Positions 22,643 to 35,280 of a stretch of 64,000 nucleotides of DNA are shown here, in pieces. A program made the position numbers and the translations under genes. The first letter of the stretch is position 1. Each line of letters opens with the position of its first letter. The notes beneath the pieces were generated by a model. The model did no database searches. It was not told where the DNA came from and saw only the letters and a program-made list of their open reading frames with translations. Origin of the DNA: Cymodocea nodosa (lineage: Eukaryota > Streptophyta > Magnoliopsida > Alismatales > Cymodoceaceae); contig CM072339.1 of assembly GCA_036874045.1 (NCBI GenBank), forward strand, positions 8,005,501 through 8,069,500, in the 5' to 3' direction.

Positions 22643-24930
22643 ATGGCTATTGGAAATGGTAATTTTTCTTTATATGACGACCAAAATCTTAATCGTCCTC
22701 CTTTATTTGATGGAATTCATTTTGAATATTGGAAATATAGGATGACTATTTTTCTTCAAAGTATAGATCATAAATTGTGGTTCATGATTTCTAAACCATA
22801 TACTCCGTTATCTACCCATTATAATACTTGGACAATTACTAAAAAAGAAAAAGAAACTCTGAATGCTAAGGGCTTAAATATTTTATTTTGTGCATTGAGT
22901 TATGAATAGTTCAGTAAAGCGTCAGCATATAAATCTGCTTATGAGGTGTGGCATACATTAGAAGTTTCATATGAAGGTACTTCTCAAGTTAAAGAGACTA
23001 AAATAAACATGTTGATTCATAAGTATGAACTCTTTAAGATGCATGAAGATGAAAGTATTTCTGAGATGTTTTCCAGATTTCTTGATATCATAAACTCTTT
23101 AAAATGCTTAGGAAATAATTTTGAACAGAAGGATTTGGTGAGGAAAATTCTTAGATCCCTAAGTTCTAAATGGTCTCAGAAAGTAACATCAATTGAGGAA
23201 TCACGAGATTTAAATGTTTATACCATGAATGAACTTATAGGAAACTTAACAACTTATGAAGTTCAATTAAATGAATCACTGAGTCACAACAAACCAAAAA
23301 TGAAGAAAGAAATAGCCTTTGAAATTAATTTAGATTATGATATATCCACTAATTCTGATGAGGATTTGATTTTGCTGACTAGGAAATTCAAGAAAGCATG
23401 GAAAGCTAAGAAACAGCAAAGGAACAAAAATGACAAATCCTCAACGTCAAAATCATTGAATGACAAGAATTCTTCATCTAGAAAGTATGTATGTTACAAC
23501 TGTAAGAAACCTAGACATCTTTCTCCAGATTGTCCTATAAGGTAAAATGAAAAGCAAAATAGGACAAATCAGAAAAAGACGGTTCAGAAAACTCAGAAAA
23601 AGTTTTACAAGAAAAAGGCTTTGAAGGTCACTTGGGATGATACATCTGAATCTGAGGAATCATCATCAAAATCTTCACATTCAGAAGGAGAACCAGAGTT
23701 AGAAGACGTTGCTCATGTGTGCTTCATGGCAGATGAGTCTAAGGTAATATTTGATGCTGAAAGTTATTCAGATTTTAACTTTAATGAATTATTATGTGCT
23801 TATCATGCATTATTACAAAAACTTAAAGTTTGTAAACTAGAAAATAAGAATATTAGAAACTCTTTATCCATTGTGGAAGAAGAAAATTGTTTCCTGTCTA
23901 CTACTTTAAAAAATTTAAATGTGATAATGAAAATCATGCTAGAGATTTGCATAAATTTAGATTTAATGAATGTGTCTTGCATGAACAAATATAGGATACA
24001 AATGCTGAAAAATTAAAGATAGAATCTGAAAATGAAATCTTGAGAAAAAATATAAATGAACTTGAATTAGAGATAGATAAATTAAAACTGAGAGAGCTAG
24101 ATTTAAATTCTACCATTGAGAAATGGAATTTAAGTCAAACTAAGTTAGACAAACTAACTAGTACCCCTACGGTGTCATATAAATTTGGGCTTGGATTTGA
24201 TTATCTTGAATATCCTGAATCTCAAGCCAATAAAGGATTTATTAGTTGCAGTTCAAGTAAATGTAAGACTAAAATTCCTTTTATCATGAAACAAGGTAAT
24301 AAATATGTAGAAGTAGGTACTTCAAGGGATGAATCATGTAGTAATAATATAAATCAATGTGATTTGTCAAATTGTACTTCTAACATGACTATTAATGTTT
24401 CTAAAAATCTTGTTTCTTGTTCTGGAAATTCAGTTTCTAATGTCCCTAAAATTTCAGACAATTGTAATAAACTGAAAATTCAGAAACCTGAGCATGTAAT
24501 TCAATACACTAGTATTAGACCAATTACTCATTCTACATGTGATAAAACTAAAAATTCTTGTGCAGAAAAAGATTTTGTATGTACGGAAAATGTTAATACA
24601 AGTACAAAATCTTGGTATGAACTTACTGAAATGTATGAGCATGACCAAAATAAATTAACATCTCATAAAAATCTATTTGGTCTTGATTATACTACATCTG
24701 AAAACAAAAAGAATGATTGTAAAAGCAATAATGTTATATGTGAGTATGAAGCTAATGATAAATCAATAGTACTTACAACTAATAAGAATATAAATGATAA
24801 TGTTAAACTCTTTTTAAACAAAAGAAGAAATATGCATTTAATGAACTTGGTCCTCAACAACATTGGGTACGAAGAAAAAGTTTTTCTTAATTTATTTTGT
24901 AGGAGGAAACAACATCAAAATGGATCTTGA
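22643..24930 (+). pseudogene. gag: B1 gag
   Basis: The start ATG at 22643 (MAIGNGNFSLYDDQNLNRPP) is shared with B2. The capsid region has PLFDGIHFEYWKYRM, LNAKGLNILF, a TAG at 22907 where B2 has CAG, then KYELFKMHEDESISEMFSRF. A zinc knuckle CYNCKKPRHLSPDC (CX2CX4HX4C, with Arg in the usual Gly place) precedes a TAA at 23543. Next come LKVTWDD, Ser/Glu-rich sequence and a long coiled-coil-like tail rich in Lys, Glu and Asn. A 1-bp deletion after 24819 moves the conserved end LGPQQHWV into the pol frame. Product: capsid/nucleocapsid of the particle. Confidence 0.9.
24880..24902 (+). other. gag-pol border with splice-acceptor-like TTTTGTAG in B1
   Basis: In the pol frame a TAA is followed by TTTATTTTGTAG and then GAGGAAACAACATCAAAATGG leading into protease. 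The pyrimidine-rich run ending in TAG-G looks like a plant 3' splice site and is also present in A1 and A2. In B2 the TAG has become CAC. Function unproven. Confidence 0.3.
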
Positions 24931-27900
24931 ATAGTGGAGTGTCAAGTTACATGACTGGACAAAAAAGTCTACTACAAAATTTTACAAAAATACCATGAAA
25001 GGAAGTGTAACATTTGGAAACAAAAGCAATGATAAAATCATAGGTATGGGCAATGTTCAAATAACTCCGACTTGTGTTATTTCGAATGTACTATATGTAG
25101 AAAACCTAGGATTTAATTTGCTGAGTGTTATAAAACTAACTGAAAATAGATATTATGTAGTGTTTAAAGATAATGTATGCAAAATTATTGATAAAAATAC
25201 AGATGAAATTAAGTTTATTGCTAAAAGAAAAGGTTTTGTATGTATTTTATCTTTACCTTCTAATGCAGTTGATTTAAATTCATGTTTGCTAGCTGAAACT
25301 AGTGATGCATATCAGTGGCATAGAAGGATTGAGCATATAAATATGAAACTATTACATAAACTATCTAGGAAACATTTAGTGAGAGGTTTACCAATGATTA
25401 AATACTCAAAGGACTTTATGTGTGATGCATGTGAGTTAGGTAAACTTCACAAAAATTCTTTTAAATCCAAAACTGATATTTCAAGCAAGAGAGTCTTAGA
25501 ACTTATATATATAGATCTATTTGGACTAACAAGAATCATGAGTCTTGGTGGTAAAAGATATGTATTTGTTTTAGTAGATGACTTCTTTAGATACACTTGG
25601 GTATATTTTCTAGCATTTAAGATAGAAGTTTTTGAAAAGTTTAAAATGTTTTGCAATCTTGTTCAAAATGAACAAAGTGTCTCTATTCAAAAACTTAAGA
25701 GTGATCATGGTACTGAATTTGATAATGATCAAATGGATAATTATTGTAATGAGCATGGCATTGATCATAGATTTTCTTTTCCAAGAGCACTGTGTCAAAA
25801 TGGTGTTGTTGAGAGAAGGAATAGATCACTTCAAGAAATGGCCAGAACTATTTTGAATGAACATAAGTTACCCCAAAATCTTTGGGCTGAAGCAGTGAAT
25901 ACAGGTTGCTATATTATTAACAGAAGTCATTTAAGACCTCGTGTTAATAAAACTCCTTTTGAAATTATGTTTAATAAGGTTCCAAAAATTTCCTATATGA
26001 AACCATTTGGCTACAAGTGTTTTATTCTTAATACTAAGGATAAAAGGGATAAATTTCAAGCCAAAGCGGATGAAGGAAGTTTTGTAGGTTACTCTACTAG
26101 AAGTAAAGCCTATAGAGTATATAACAAGACTTCTAGAACTATTGAAGAAACCCTCCATGTAAGCTTCAATGAAAATTCTTTTAGAGAATCTCAATCTAAA
26201 GCTGATAATGATGATATGATCAATCTCCCAAAAGAGTTAGAGATCAATAGAGAGATTGAAGATTTATTTGAGAAAATAAAAAATATGAACTTAAATGATC
26301 AAACTAATGATGAAAGTGATGGACCTTCAGATGTTGATGAGAATATTGAGGAAAATCAGAGAAATTGGCATTATTCTTCATCACATCCCATTACTCAAGT
26401 CATTGGTAATATTAATGAGGGAGTTAAAACTAGAGCTTTAGTAAATTTAAATAGTATGTGTATGTTTGTTTCAATGGTGGAACCAAGGAATATACAAGAA
26501 GCATTATCTGATGAAAATTGGATAGTGGCAATGCAAGAAGAACTAAATCAATTCATCAGAAATGATGTTTGGGAATTAGTCTCTCTACCAGAAAATCAGT
26601 CTATAATAGGTACAAAGTGGATCTTTAGAAACAAAACTAACGAAACTGGTCGAGTTATAAGGAACAAAACTAGATTAGTTGCACAAGGGTATGCATAGGA
26701 ACAAGGATTAGATTATGATGAAACATTTGCTCCTATGGCTAGGTTAGAAAGTATTAGAATATTATTGGCCTATGGTTGTTATATGGATTTTAAATTATTT
26801 CAAATGGATGTAAAGAGTGCATTTCTAAATGGTTTAATTAATGAAGAAGTCTATGTAAAACAACCACCTGGATTTGAAGATATTAAAAATCCTGACTTTG
26901 TGTATAAATTGAAGAAAGCCTTATATGGTTTGAAGCAAGCACCTAGATCATGGTATGAAAGATTATCAACTTTTTTAATAGGAAAAAGCTATATCATGGG
27001 AAAAGTGGATCATACTCTATTTATCAAGAGAGATGGTAAAGATCAGATTGTTCTTCAAATATATGTAGATGATATAATCTTTGGAGCAACCTCTGATAAG
27101 TTGATAAAAATATTCTCTAAAGAGATGACTAATCAGTTTGAAATGAGTATGATAGGAGAGCTTTCATATTTTCTAGGATTTCAAATTAAGCAAATTGATA
27201 AAGGTATATTTTTAAATTAGGAAAAATATGCAGATGAAATGCTTAAGAAATTTAATTTTAATGATACAAGGATTCGAGGAACTCGTATGAGTACTTTTTT
27301 AAAGTTAGATATTGATGACATAGGAAAATCAATAGATCAAAGAAAATACAGAAGTATGATTGGTTCTTTACTTTATTTGACTACTAGTAGACTTGATATT
27401 ATGTTTGTTGTGTGTGTTTGTGCTAGATTTCAATCTAATCCTAAAGAATCACACTCAATTGCAGTTAAAAGAATTTTTAGATATATACAAGGAACTAAAA
27501 ATTTCAGACTGCATTATTCTAAGGATAGTTCAATAGATCTTATAGAATATACTGATGCTGATTTTGTAGGATCTAAATCTGATAGAAAAAGTACAAGTGG
27601 CACATGTCTATTATTGGGAAATAATTTGGTGTCATAGTTTAGTAAAAAGCAAAACTATGTAGCACTTTCTACTATAGAAGCTGAATATGTTGCTGCTGCA
27701 CTGTATTGCACTCAGATTCTGTGGATAAGGCAAACTTTAGAAGATTTTGAATTATCTTATGATATGACTGAGATTTATTGTGATAGTAGTTTTGCAATAA
27801 ATCTTTCCAAAAATCCTGTATTACATTCTAGAGCAAAGCATATAGAGGTTAGACATCATTTTCTAAGAGATAACATAATTGAGGGAAAAATTAAATTAGA

Positions 27901-28012
27901 ATTTTTGTTTAGTAAAAATCAATTACTTGATATATTTACAAAACCTCTAGACGAAAATACATTTTGCAACATTAGATTAAATTTGGATATTTGTAGGCTA
28001 TGTGATGTGTAA
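24903..28012 (+). pseudogene. pol: B1 pol: protease, integrase, RT, RNase H
   Basis: The protease motif reads WILNSGVSSYMTG, so the catalytic Asp of DSG is Asn. A small indel near 24993 shifts the frame. A 567-codon open stretch (24995-26698) holds GAG-pre-integrase (WHRRIEHINMKLL, CDACELGKLHK), integrase (LVDDFFRYTWVYFL, SDHGTEFD, ALCQNGVVERRNRSL) and the start of RT (GTKWIFRNK, TRLVAQGYA). After a TAG the RT continues with [19 protein letters not shown] and YVDD at 27062-27073. RNase H has YTDADFVGSKSDRKSTSG, EAEYVAAALYC and the end ICRLCDV at 28012. In-frame stops at 26696, 27218 and 27635 are consistent with CAA/CAG/TGG to stop transitions. Confidence 0.92.
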
Positions 28013-28146
28013 AATGCTTAAACTCTACATAAAAAGATAAATAGTATTGATGATGTTGTTCACCTCATAGATATTATATACTTATCATAAATATCTAAAG
28101 TAATATCTAAACTGCTGCTTAAAATCTATGTATTTATTGTAAAATC
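28013..28146 (+). other. B1 spacer after pol, first part
   Basis: AT-rich non-coding sequence nearly identical to 63755-63888 of B2. The A3 insertion cuts it at AAATC (28142-28146). Confidence 0.8.
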
Positions 28147-28856
28147 TGTTAGGAATTTTGTTTTAATGATATATGCTTTATTAACGTTTTTAAATAAGTC
28201 TAAATAATATTCTCTAAGTATATTTCTCTAAGTATAATAGTTAACAGATTATCGAAAAGTTTCATTTTTATGTCGGATAAATTAAAGATTTCTAAAGAGT
28301 TAGATTTTCGATAGTTAAACTTTCGGATAGTTAACATTTCGTTTTTATCGAATAGTTTATGTTAAAAACTCGTATAGTTAAGTTATTTGCATGTGTGTTT
28401 TTAATGTTTTAAGTTGTCACGTGTTTTCCTTGTGCGTTCGGAAATGAAAATCGAATAGTTAGATAAGTGTTCGAGTTTTTATACGCATGGATAGATAACT
28501 ACTTGAGTTTTATAAAATAACTAACAAATAGATAAGTTTGCTATGTTTAGTCACGTGTTTTGCAAGTGCAAAAACTCGAAGAGTTACAGATAAGTGTTCG
28601 AGTTTTTACAGGACTTAAATGATAAGTGTTTGATTAAATCGAAGACTTAGAAGATATTCTACAAGACTCCAGGAAGATAAAGTTTCGGTGAATCTACGAA
28701 GTGGAGATCGTGGAAATTCAAAATGTTAGTGGAGAAAGTGGAAATTCAAATAGAAAGTAATTTGGATTAAAGAGAAAATTAGTACGTGGATTATGGATTA
28801 AGTGGATGAACATGCTGAACGTGAAAGACAACAGAGTTTGACTACTAATAAAGAGT
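28147..28856 (+). repeat. A3 5' LTR, 3'-truncated
   Basis: About 710 bp of the roughly 1.2-kb LTR, with the CGGATAGTTAACATTTCG and CTCGAAGAGTTACAG array. It ends near ACAGAGTTTGACTACTAATAAAG, where sequence jumps directly into pol. Confidence 0.88.
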
Positions 28857-30426
28857 TAGCATTTGTGGTGCTTATTCATTTGTTTCTTTACTAGAACCTA
28901 AGAAAATTGAAGATGTCTTAGAAGATGAATTTTGGTATTTAGCTATGTAGGATGAGCTAAATCAATTTATAAGAAATGAGGTATGGGATCTAGTTCTACC
29001 ACTTGAAAATCAGTCCATAATGGGAACAAGGTGGGTATTTAGAAACAAAGTAGATCAAGATGGACATATAGTTAAAAATAAAGCTAGATTAGTTGCTCAA
29101 GGTTATAAACAAGAGGAAGGAATTGACTATGATGAAACATTTGCTCCTATTGCTAGACTAGAATCAATACGAATTTTGTTAGCTTATGCTTGTTATATGA
29201 ATTTTAAATTATATCAAATGGATGTTAAGACTACTTTTTTAAATGGATATATAAAAGAAGAAGTGTATGTAAAACAACCTCTAGGTTTTGAAGATTCAAA
29301 ACATCCTGAGTATGTTTATAAGCTAAAGAAGGCACTATATAGCCTTAAACAAGCTCCTAGATCTTGGTATGAGAGATTATCTAAATTCCTTATGGAAAAA
29401 GGGTATTCTATGGGAAAGGCAGATCGCACTCTTTTTATCAAGAAGATCGAAAAAGATAAATTGGTAGTTCAAATCTATGTAGATGACATCATATTTGGAG
29501 CAACAAATGATAAATTAGTTGAGTCATTTTCGAAAGACATGACTAATCAATTTGAAATGAGTATGATGGGTGAACTATCATTTTTTCTAGGCTTACAAAT
29601 TAAGTAATAAGATCAGGGTACTTTTATTTCACAAGAAAAATATACTCAAGATTTATTAAAGAGGTTTGGTTTAGACAACACTAAAACAAAGAATACACCA
29701 ATGAGTAATATCACCAAGTTTGATAAAGATGACTTTGGAAAAACTCTAGATGTAAAACAATATAGAAGTATGATTGGTTCATTACTTTATTTAACAGCTA
29801 GTTGACCAGATATTATGTTTAGTGTGTGTACTTGTGCTAGATATCAATCTAATCCTAAGAAATCACACTTACTTGTTGTTAAACGAATTTTTAAATATCT
29901 ATTAGGAACCATCAATTTCGGATTGTTTTACTTTAAACATAGTTCTTTAAACATAGTAGGTTATAGTGATGCTGATTTCGCAGGATGTAAGTCTGAAAGA
30001 AAAAGCACCAATGGCACTTGTCAATTATTAGGAAATTCTTTAGTGTCATGGTTTAGCAAAAAGCAAAATTGTGTAGCATTAGCTACAATTGAAGTTGAAT
30101 ATATAGTTGCCGCACTTTGCTGTGCTCAAATCCTGTGGATCAGACAAACTTTAAAAGATTTTAATTTAGACTATGAACCAACTAAGATTTTCTGTGATAG
30201 TAGTTCTGCAATAAGTTTATCTTAAAATCCTGTCTTACTTTCATGAGCAAAACATATAGAAGTTCGACATCATTTTCTAAGGGACAATGTTATAAAAGGA
30301 AAAATAGTATTAAATTTTGTTCCTACCACAGAACAATTAGTAGATCTATTTACAAAACCCTTAGATGAAAATACTTTTTCGAAATTACGATTAGAACTTG
30401 GTATCTGTAGGTTATCTGATATTTAA
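28857..30426 (+). pseudogene. pol: A3 pol remnant: RT and RNase H
   Basis: It enters at the linker before RT ([17 protein letters not shown]-type wording) and has a TAG near 28950. A 195-codon open RT stretch from 29020 includes [43 protein letters not shown] and YVDD at 29477. A stop pair near 29605 sits where A1 encodes IKQLDQG. RNase H has SVCTCARYQSNP, GYSDADFAGCKSERKSTNG and CDSSSAISLS, a stop at 30223, then TKPLDENTF and the end at TAA 30424-30426. Integrase and protease are absent because of the internal deletion. Confidence 0.92.
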
Positions 30427-32260
30427 ATGGTCCTGTTCATTGCTTTTTGGTTTGTTATAAAGGTAGTTTTAGAATTTAATGTCTTTATTATTAAAAAAAA
30501 ATATATATCTATTTTCGAATTACAGTTTTCTATTAGTTAAGAGTTTATGAAATTCTAATTTTTATTGAAATCAATTTCTTTTAGAAAAATTCAAAATAGA
30601 TTACTTAAGGAAAGTTAAATTGATTCAATGTGAGTGCCAACTATATTTTTGTTACTTATGTATATGCTATTACTGAGATTTTAACAGGAAAATACATAGA
30701 AAGTATGTACTTTTTATTAAAGGAAAGTTATTAACATTATGTTAGAAAAATTAAGTCTTGCGGTTGCCTCTAATTTAATTTATTATCTTGTTTTATTTTT
30801 GTTTATTTTTTTGTCTGTAATTACTTGAGTAATTAAGTCCGTTGGGGGATTTTAAACCCTAGTCACCTAAACCAACTGGTTTGGGATGTGCTGATTGAAA
30901 ACTCATTTTGCAAGTAATTCAGAGTACAATTAAAAATTAAAAAAAAAAAATACCTGTTCTCACTTGTCATTAAGTAACTGGTTATCTTTCTTTTAAGAAA
31001 GGGATTGTGATCACGTAAAAAGATGATATTGTGGGAGGTAATACATAAAATATATATATAAATATAAAAAAAAAGGGGCAATGTACTCAGGCTTAATTTA
31101 TCTTTCAAGGTGTTATAACAATCTTGCCATAATCTGTGAATATAATTTTTATTTTTTTCTTGTTATTATCTACTCTTTACACATAATGTACGATATTTAT
31201 TGTCTTGAGTTTGTGTACTCATTATTGAATTCTTTTAAGTTCCTAAAGGTATATCTTTATGAATTATCTTTTGTAAACTGAATAAGATAAAAGCTAGAAA
31301 GTCTAAATTGTTAAATCTACTACTTCTTTCTATATTTAATTCATATTTAAAAAAAAAAAAATTTAGAGAGACTCAAATCTATTTAAGGCTTAGCATCCTT
31401 TTTAAGTAAGCTATTTGACCTTTTAAAACCAAATCTATTAAGGGCTTGGCAACCCAGTTTAAGTACGCCATAGATTCTTTAGACTACATTTATGTAGGGG
31501 GAGTAATTTCTCATATAATAATTCAACTCTTATGAACTATTATATGTTTTCATGAAAGAATCTGCATAATTTCAGGAAATTAACATTAATTCAGTACATT
31601 TCTAAACTATCGGTAAAATACATGCTTTTTAATTCTTAAGTGTCTGAATTTTCTGTGATTTTGGAAGACTATTGTATATATATTCGACAGTTATGTTTTA
31701 AATGATCAATAGAATATTTTATTATTTCCTGAAGTTCACGTGTCAAAGCCTAAATGTATATCTTAAGTGAATGTTCGGTAAGTTATCTGGTAACTCTCCG
31801 AAATGCATCTAAGCATCGGATAGTTAGGTTTATAAGTATCCGAAAATATCTGAACACCTTAAGTTAGAATTATGCATGTGTTGAATTTCATTGCTTTATA
31901 ATGTCTCAGTTGAAACTCGAACAGTTATGTTTAACTCTTCGACTTTCACACATATCCATTCGAGAAACTCGAATAGTTAACTTAATATTATTATATTTTT
32001 TTGAAAGACTTAATCTCTAACAATAACTATTCATGTTTGTCGTATAGTTATGTGCTTTATTGCTCACAAAACTCAAATAGTTATCATAAGTCTTCGAGTT
32101 TTCTCACTTTTCACTTAGCTAGAAGTTATTTTCTTTGCACGAACAGTTACGCTAAGTATTCTGTTTTTGTTGGTTGTAAAACTTGTACAGTTATTGTAAG
32201 CACTCGAGTTATTTATCAGTAACAGATCTTATATTTATGATTTCAATGATTGAATCTGTT
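30427..32260 (+). other. A3 spacer between pol and ORF3
   Basis: Non-coding. It carries the conserved AAACCA...TGGTTT inverted repeat near 30869, A-tracts (30494, 30940, 31345), a TGTAGGGGGAG tract at 31493-31503, and from about 31740 an array of CGGATAGTTA, TCGAACAGTTATG and AACTCGAATAGTTAAC half-sites with one CACGTG (about 31738-31743). Confidence 0.65.
31493..31503 (+). other. Internal polypurine-like tract in A3
   Basis: TGTAGGGGGAG lies about 890 bases before the ORF3 ATG. The same tract occurs in the equivalent place in A1 (47090), A2 (14018 minus) and B1 (37403). It could act as a second plus-strand primer, as central PPTs do in some retroelements, but that is inference. Confidence 0.4.
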
Positions 32261-32267
32261 TATAAAC
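32261..32267 (+). promoter_or_regulatory. TATA-like box upstream of A3 ORF3
   Basis: TATAAAC lies 123 bases before the ORF3 ATG at 32384, directly after the AGTTA-type array. Position and sequence are conserved in A1 and A2. Confidence 0.5.
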
Positions 32268-32383
32268 TCAAAGAGTTATAAATGTTTTACTAACAACCTT
32301 TCGTGTTTCTACCTTAGTAAAACCTTAGTTTCGTAATCTTCACTTCCACTAAGTTCTATAGTGCACAACAAAGCTTAATTGAC

Positions 32384-34988
32384 AATGCTAGGACGTGGTA
32401 GAATGACAAAAGTGTAGAAAAGAGAGCTGGAGCTTCAGAAAATGTAGAATGAAATCAATGACATCTATTCAAGGTACACTTTTACAAATGAAATACTACA
32501 TGAAATTAGAAAAGCTATTCAAGATGAGAAAAATTTCTGTTGGAAGTTTATTCGCAATTATGTTGAAACACAGTTTAGACTAAAATAGACTGAAATTTCC
32601 GCATTACAACTATGGAAACAAACTTTACAACCTAACCTTGCGGTTGTTACAAGTTCTGGAGAGATACTTGAAAAATTGGTACAATCTATCACTTATTATG
32701 GAAAGAAATAGGGACCAATGATAGAAAATGCAAATAGGGAATTAGAAACATTGTATTCCCAACATTATTTTCCCCCAGCTGTTTTAGATGACATTCAATA
32801 GTACATAAATGAACAGAAAACTACCATTAGCAAAATGGGCCTTCGAAGTGAAGGACAAAGAGTTTATCAACTTAAAATGGCAGAGGTGGAGAACTTAAAA
32901 CTCTATATTCCATTATTACCACCTAGGCATCATGGTGAAAGACCATCAAGACCCTAGGTGCCTCTAACAGGAGAAATTAAGAAAATTTTAGAACCTCCTG
33001 AACAACAAGAGACACTACAGACATATAGTCGGAAAAAGAAAAATACATTAGAATATTTTAGACTAACTGCAGGTGTAGAAAGAATAATGTAGCAAAAAGT
33101 AGAATCAGTGAAAAATGGAAAACTATGTTCCATTGCAGAAGCTGGACAAACATTTGTGTCAGGAATCCCAGCAGATGTGAACAATATTGGATTACAAGCA
33201 TACACTCTAAGGTATTGTGTCACATTACTGCGTAATGTATCTTTTAATACAATGGACAGTTTTTCACATCATACTACAAGCACACATTCTTTTCTTACGG
33301 AAAGAGAACATGTAGGAAATTTTGATGATACATATACAGATGATATCAATTTTGATGATATTTTTGATGATATAGACACTAAGTCTATGAATATAGAAGA
33401 TATTTCATCTGAAGAGGAATGTACAGATATTCTTCCTCTAACTATATCACAGATAGAAAATTTTGATTTTTGGTATAGTTGCTTATACTACAGTTTATAC
33501 ATATGGTTATGTCTGTTACAGTATATAATATACTTGTTGATAAATGTATATAATCAACAACATACACAGTTACAGATTGAATATCACATTGCCTATGTCT
33601 CAAGAATAGAAATTTCAGAAATACAGGATGATTCTATTATACAGATAGATATAGAACATTCTTTCATACAGAGATAATTGTTGTATAAATCAATTATAGA
33701 CATACATGTTGCTGATAGACAGATTGATACAGATACTGTTGCTACTGAAATGTTTGCAGAAGAACAAACAGAAGAATTTCAGTAGATTATTGATACGACA
33801 ATAACAGATATTTCAGACATTTATACTAGTTTTGATGGAATTTCCACCAGTTCTGAAAGATTTGAAAATATAGATGCTGTTGAAATATTGAAACAAGTCC
33901 CAGATCAAAACATCATGATAGGAAAATACCTAATCCTGAGTAGAGTTTAGATGCAAATACACTATTATGGTTCAGAAATAATTCTTGTTATGACAAATTT
34001 CAGAAATATAAAACTTTTACAGTTTTATATTCAAGCTAGTTAAGTTTGAAGGGATGGCACACATACGTGAACTGTTTGAATTTCAAGGTTTGTTGACTCT
34101 ATTTCCACAACAACTAGGCCATCTTGCTATACCCAAACTTCTCAATTATTTTTACTCAAACTTAATAGTGGAAGAAGGTATTCCTGTTTCTAATATACAA
34201 GAAAATGACATATATTTAACTCCAGATTTACTTCATTAGGTACTTGGTCTGAAAAATGAAGGAGTTAAATTATCAGAAAGAAAATAGGTTTATCGATTGG
34301 GATGGGACATTACAAGTTTAGCCAAAGATCCAACTGCCAACAAACCATTGACATTACTAAATGACTTAAATGGCCAAGCACGTTTTATTGCAAAAATATT
34401 GCATGCTACATTGTTTCAGAGGTTTGGTCATGGGGCAGCAGTTGGCAGATGTTGTCTTTATGCTACATACGCATTAATCAACCATATATAGGTGAACTGG
34501 TATGATATTTTGTTTCTCATATCTTACATTTGCAGAGTAAATTATTTTATGGTGATACAATTTTGAGAATTGTGGCAAGTCAAATAGATATTACACCTTG
34601 GCCACAGAAAAGATTAAAGCCATGATCTTTCTTTGCAAAGGAACTCCAAAAATACCAGACAACAGATACACCTGTAGTCCGACAACAACAAGATAGGCAA
34701 ACTTAGTCCCAACAGCAACAACAACAATCAACACAATTTTCAGAACAACAACAACATACAGATATCAATACTAGTATACATATAGATATAAATATAGGTA
34801 CACAAACATATATAAATACAGGTATACATACAGACATCCATATTGAATTTTTACAGCAACCATTACAAGTTTCACAAAATAATTTAGATCAAGCAGTAAT
34901 TGATCAGATAAACAGAGTAAGTACAGAAATTGCAAAGCAAATTTCAGACACTCTGATCTGTATTTTTCGAAGAGAAAGAGGCTTGTGA
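32384..34988 (+). pseudogene. A3 ORF3
   Basis: The ATG at 32384 gives MLGRGRMTKV, a shortened form of the RG-rich N terminus. The frame then holds KRELELQKM, KMGLRSEGQRVYQLKMAEVE, PLLPPRHHGERPS and the acidic NFDDTYTDDINFDDIFDD. The best preserved copy of the hydrophobic segment follows (FWYSCLYYSLYIWLCLLQYI and on to LLINVY, about 33465-33550), open from 33108 to 33677. The C-terminal domain starts at MAHIRELFEFQGLLTLFPQQ (34054), with YFYSNL, TPDLLH, LGLKNEGV, LLNDLNGQARFIAKIL, GHGAAVGRCCLYATYALINH and KLFYGD. A Gln-rich tail and IFRRERGL end it at 34986. Scattered stops, mostly TAG/TAA in place of CAG/CAA. No enzyme motif recognised. Confidence 0.82.
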
Positions 34989-35212
34989 TTATACAAATTA
35001 TGTATTACATGATTTATGTATTGTAATTTGTTACCAAAAATATTATGTAAACTGTTTACTACAATTTAATACTCATGTGATTATTTTTCACAGTTTATAT
35101 TTAAACAGTTTATGCTTAATCCACGACAGTTATGCATGTTTAAAATCTTTTTGAATGATATGTACTTAGAATCTTTTTCTTCATTACATTTTATTTACTT
35201 TTTTATAATGCC

Positions 35213-35279
35213 AAAAAGGGGGAGAAGAGATAGATTATTTTTGACTTATTAAGTTTTGACATCATCAAAAAGGGGGAGA
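35213..35279 (+). other. A3 polypurine tracts
   Basis: AAAAAGGGGGAGA occurs at 35213-35225 and again at 35267-35279, the second one base before the 3' LTR. The LTR-adjacent tract is the expected PPT and the first is a duplicate. Confidence 0.8.
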
Positions 35280-35280
35280 T

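Noticed and set aside
24813-24819. TTTAAAC heptamer in the correct phase for -1 ribosomal frameshifting between B1 gag and the conserved LGPQQHWV segment
   Set aside because: B2 has one more base right after it (58809-58815), which puts the downstream wording back in the gag frame with a TAA. In family A the matching segment is in the gag frame. The B1 shift is best read as a 1-bp deletion.
15127-30426. Many medium-length open frames on the opposite strand of pol and gag
   Set aside because: They mirror the real coding strand, have no family wording of their own and break where copies differ.
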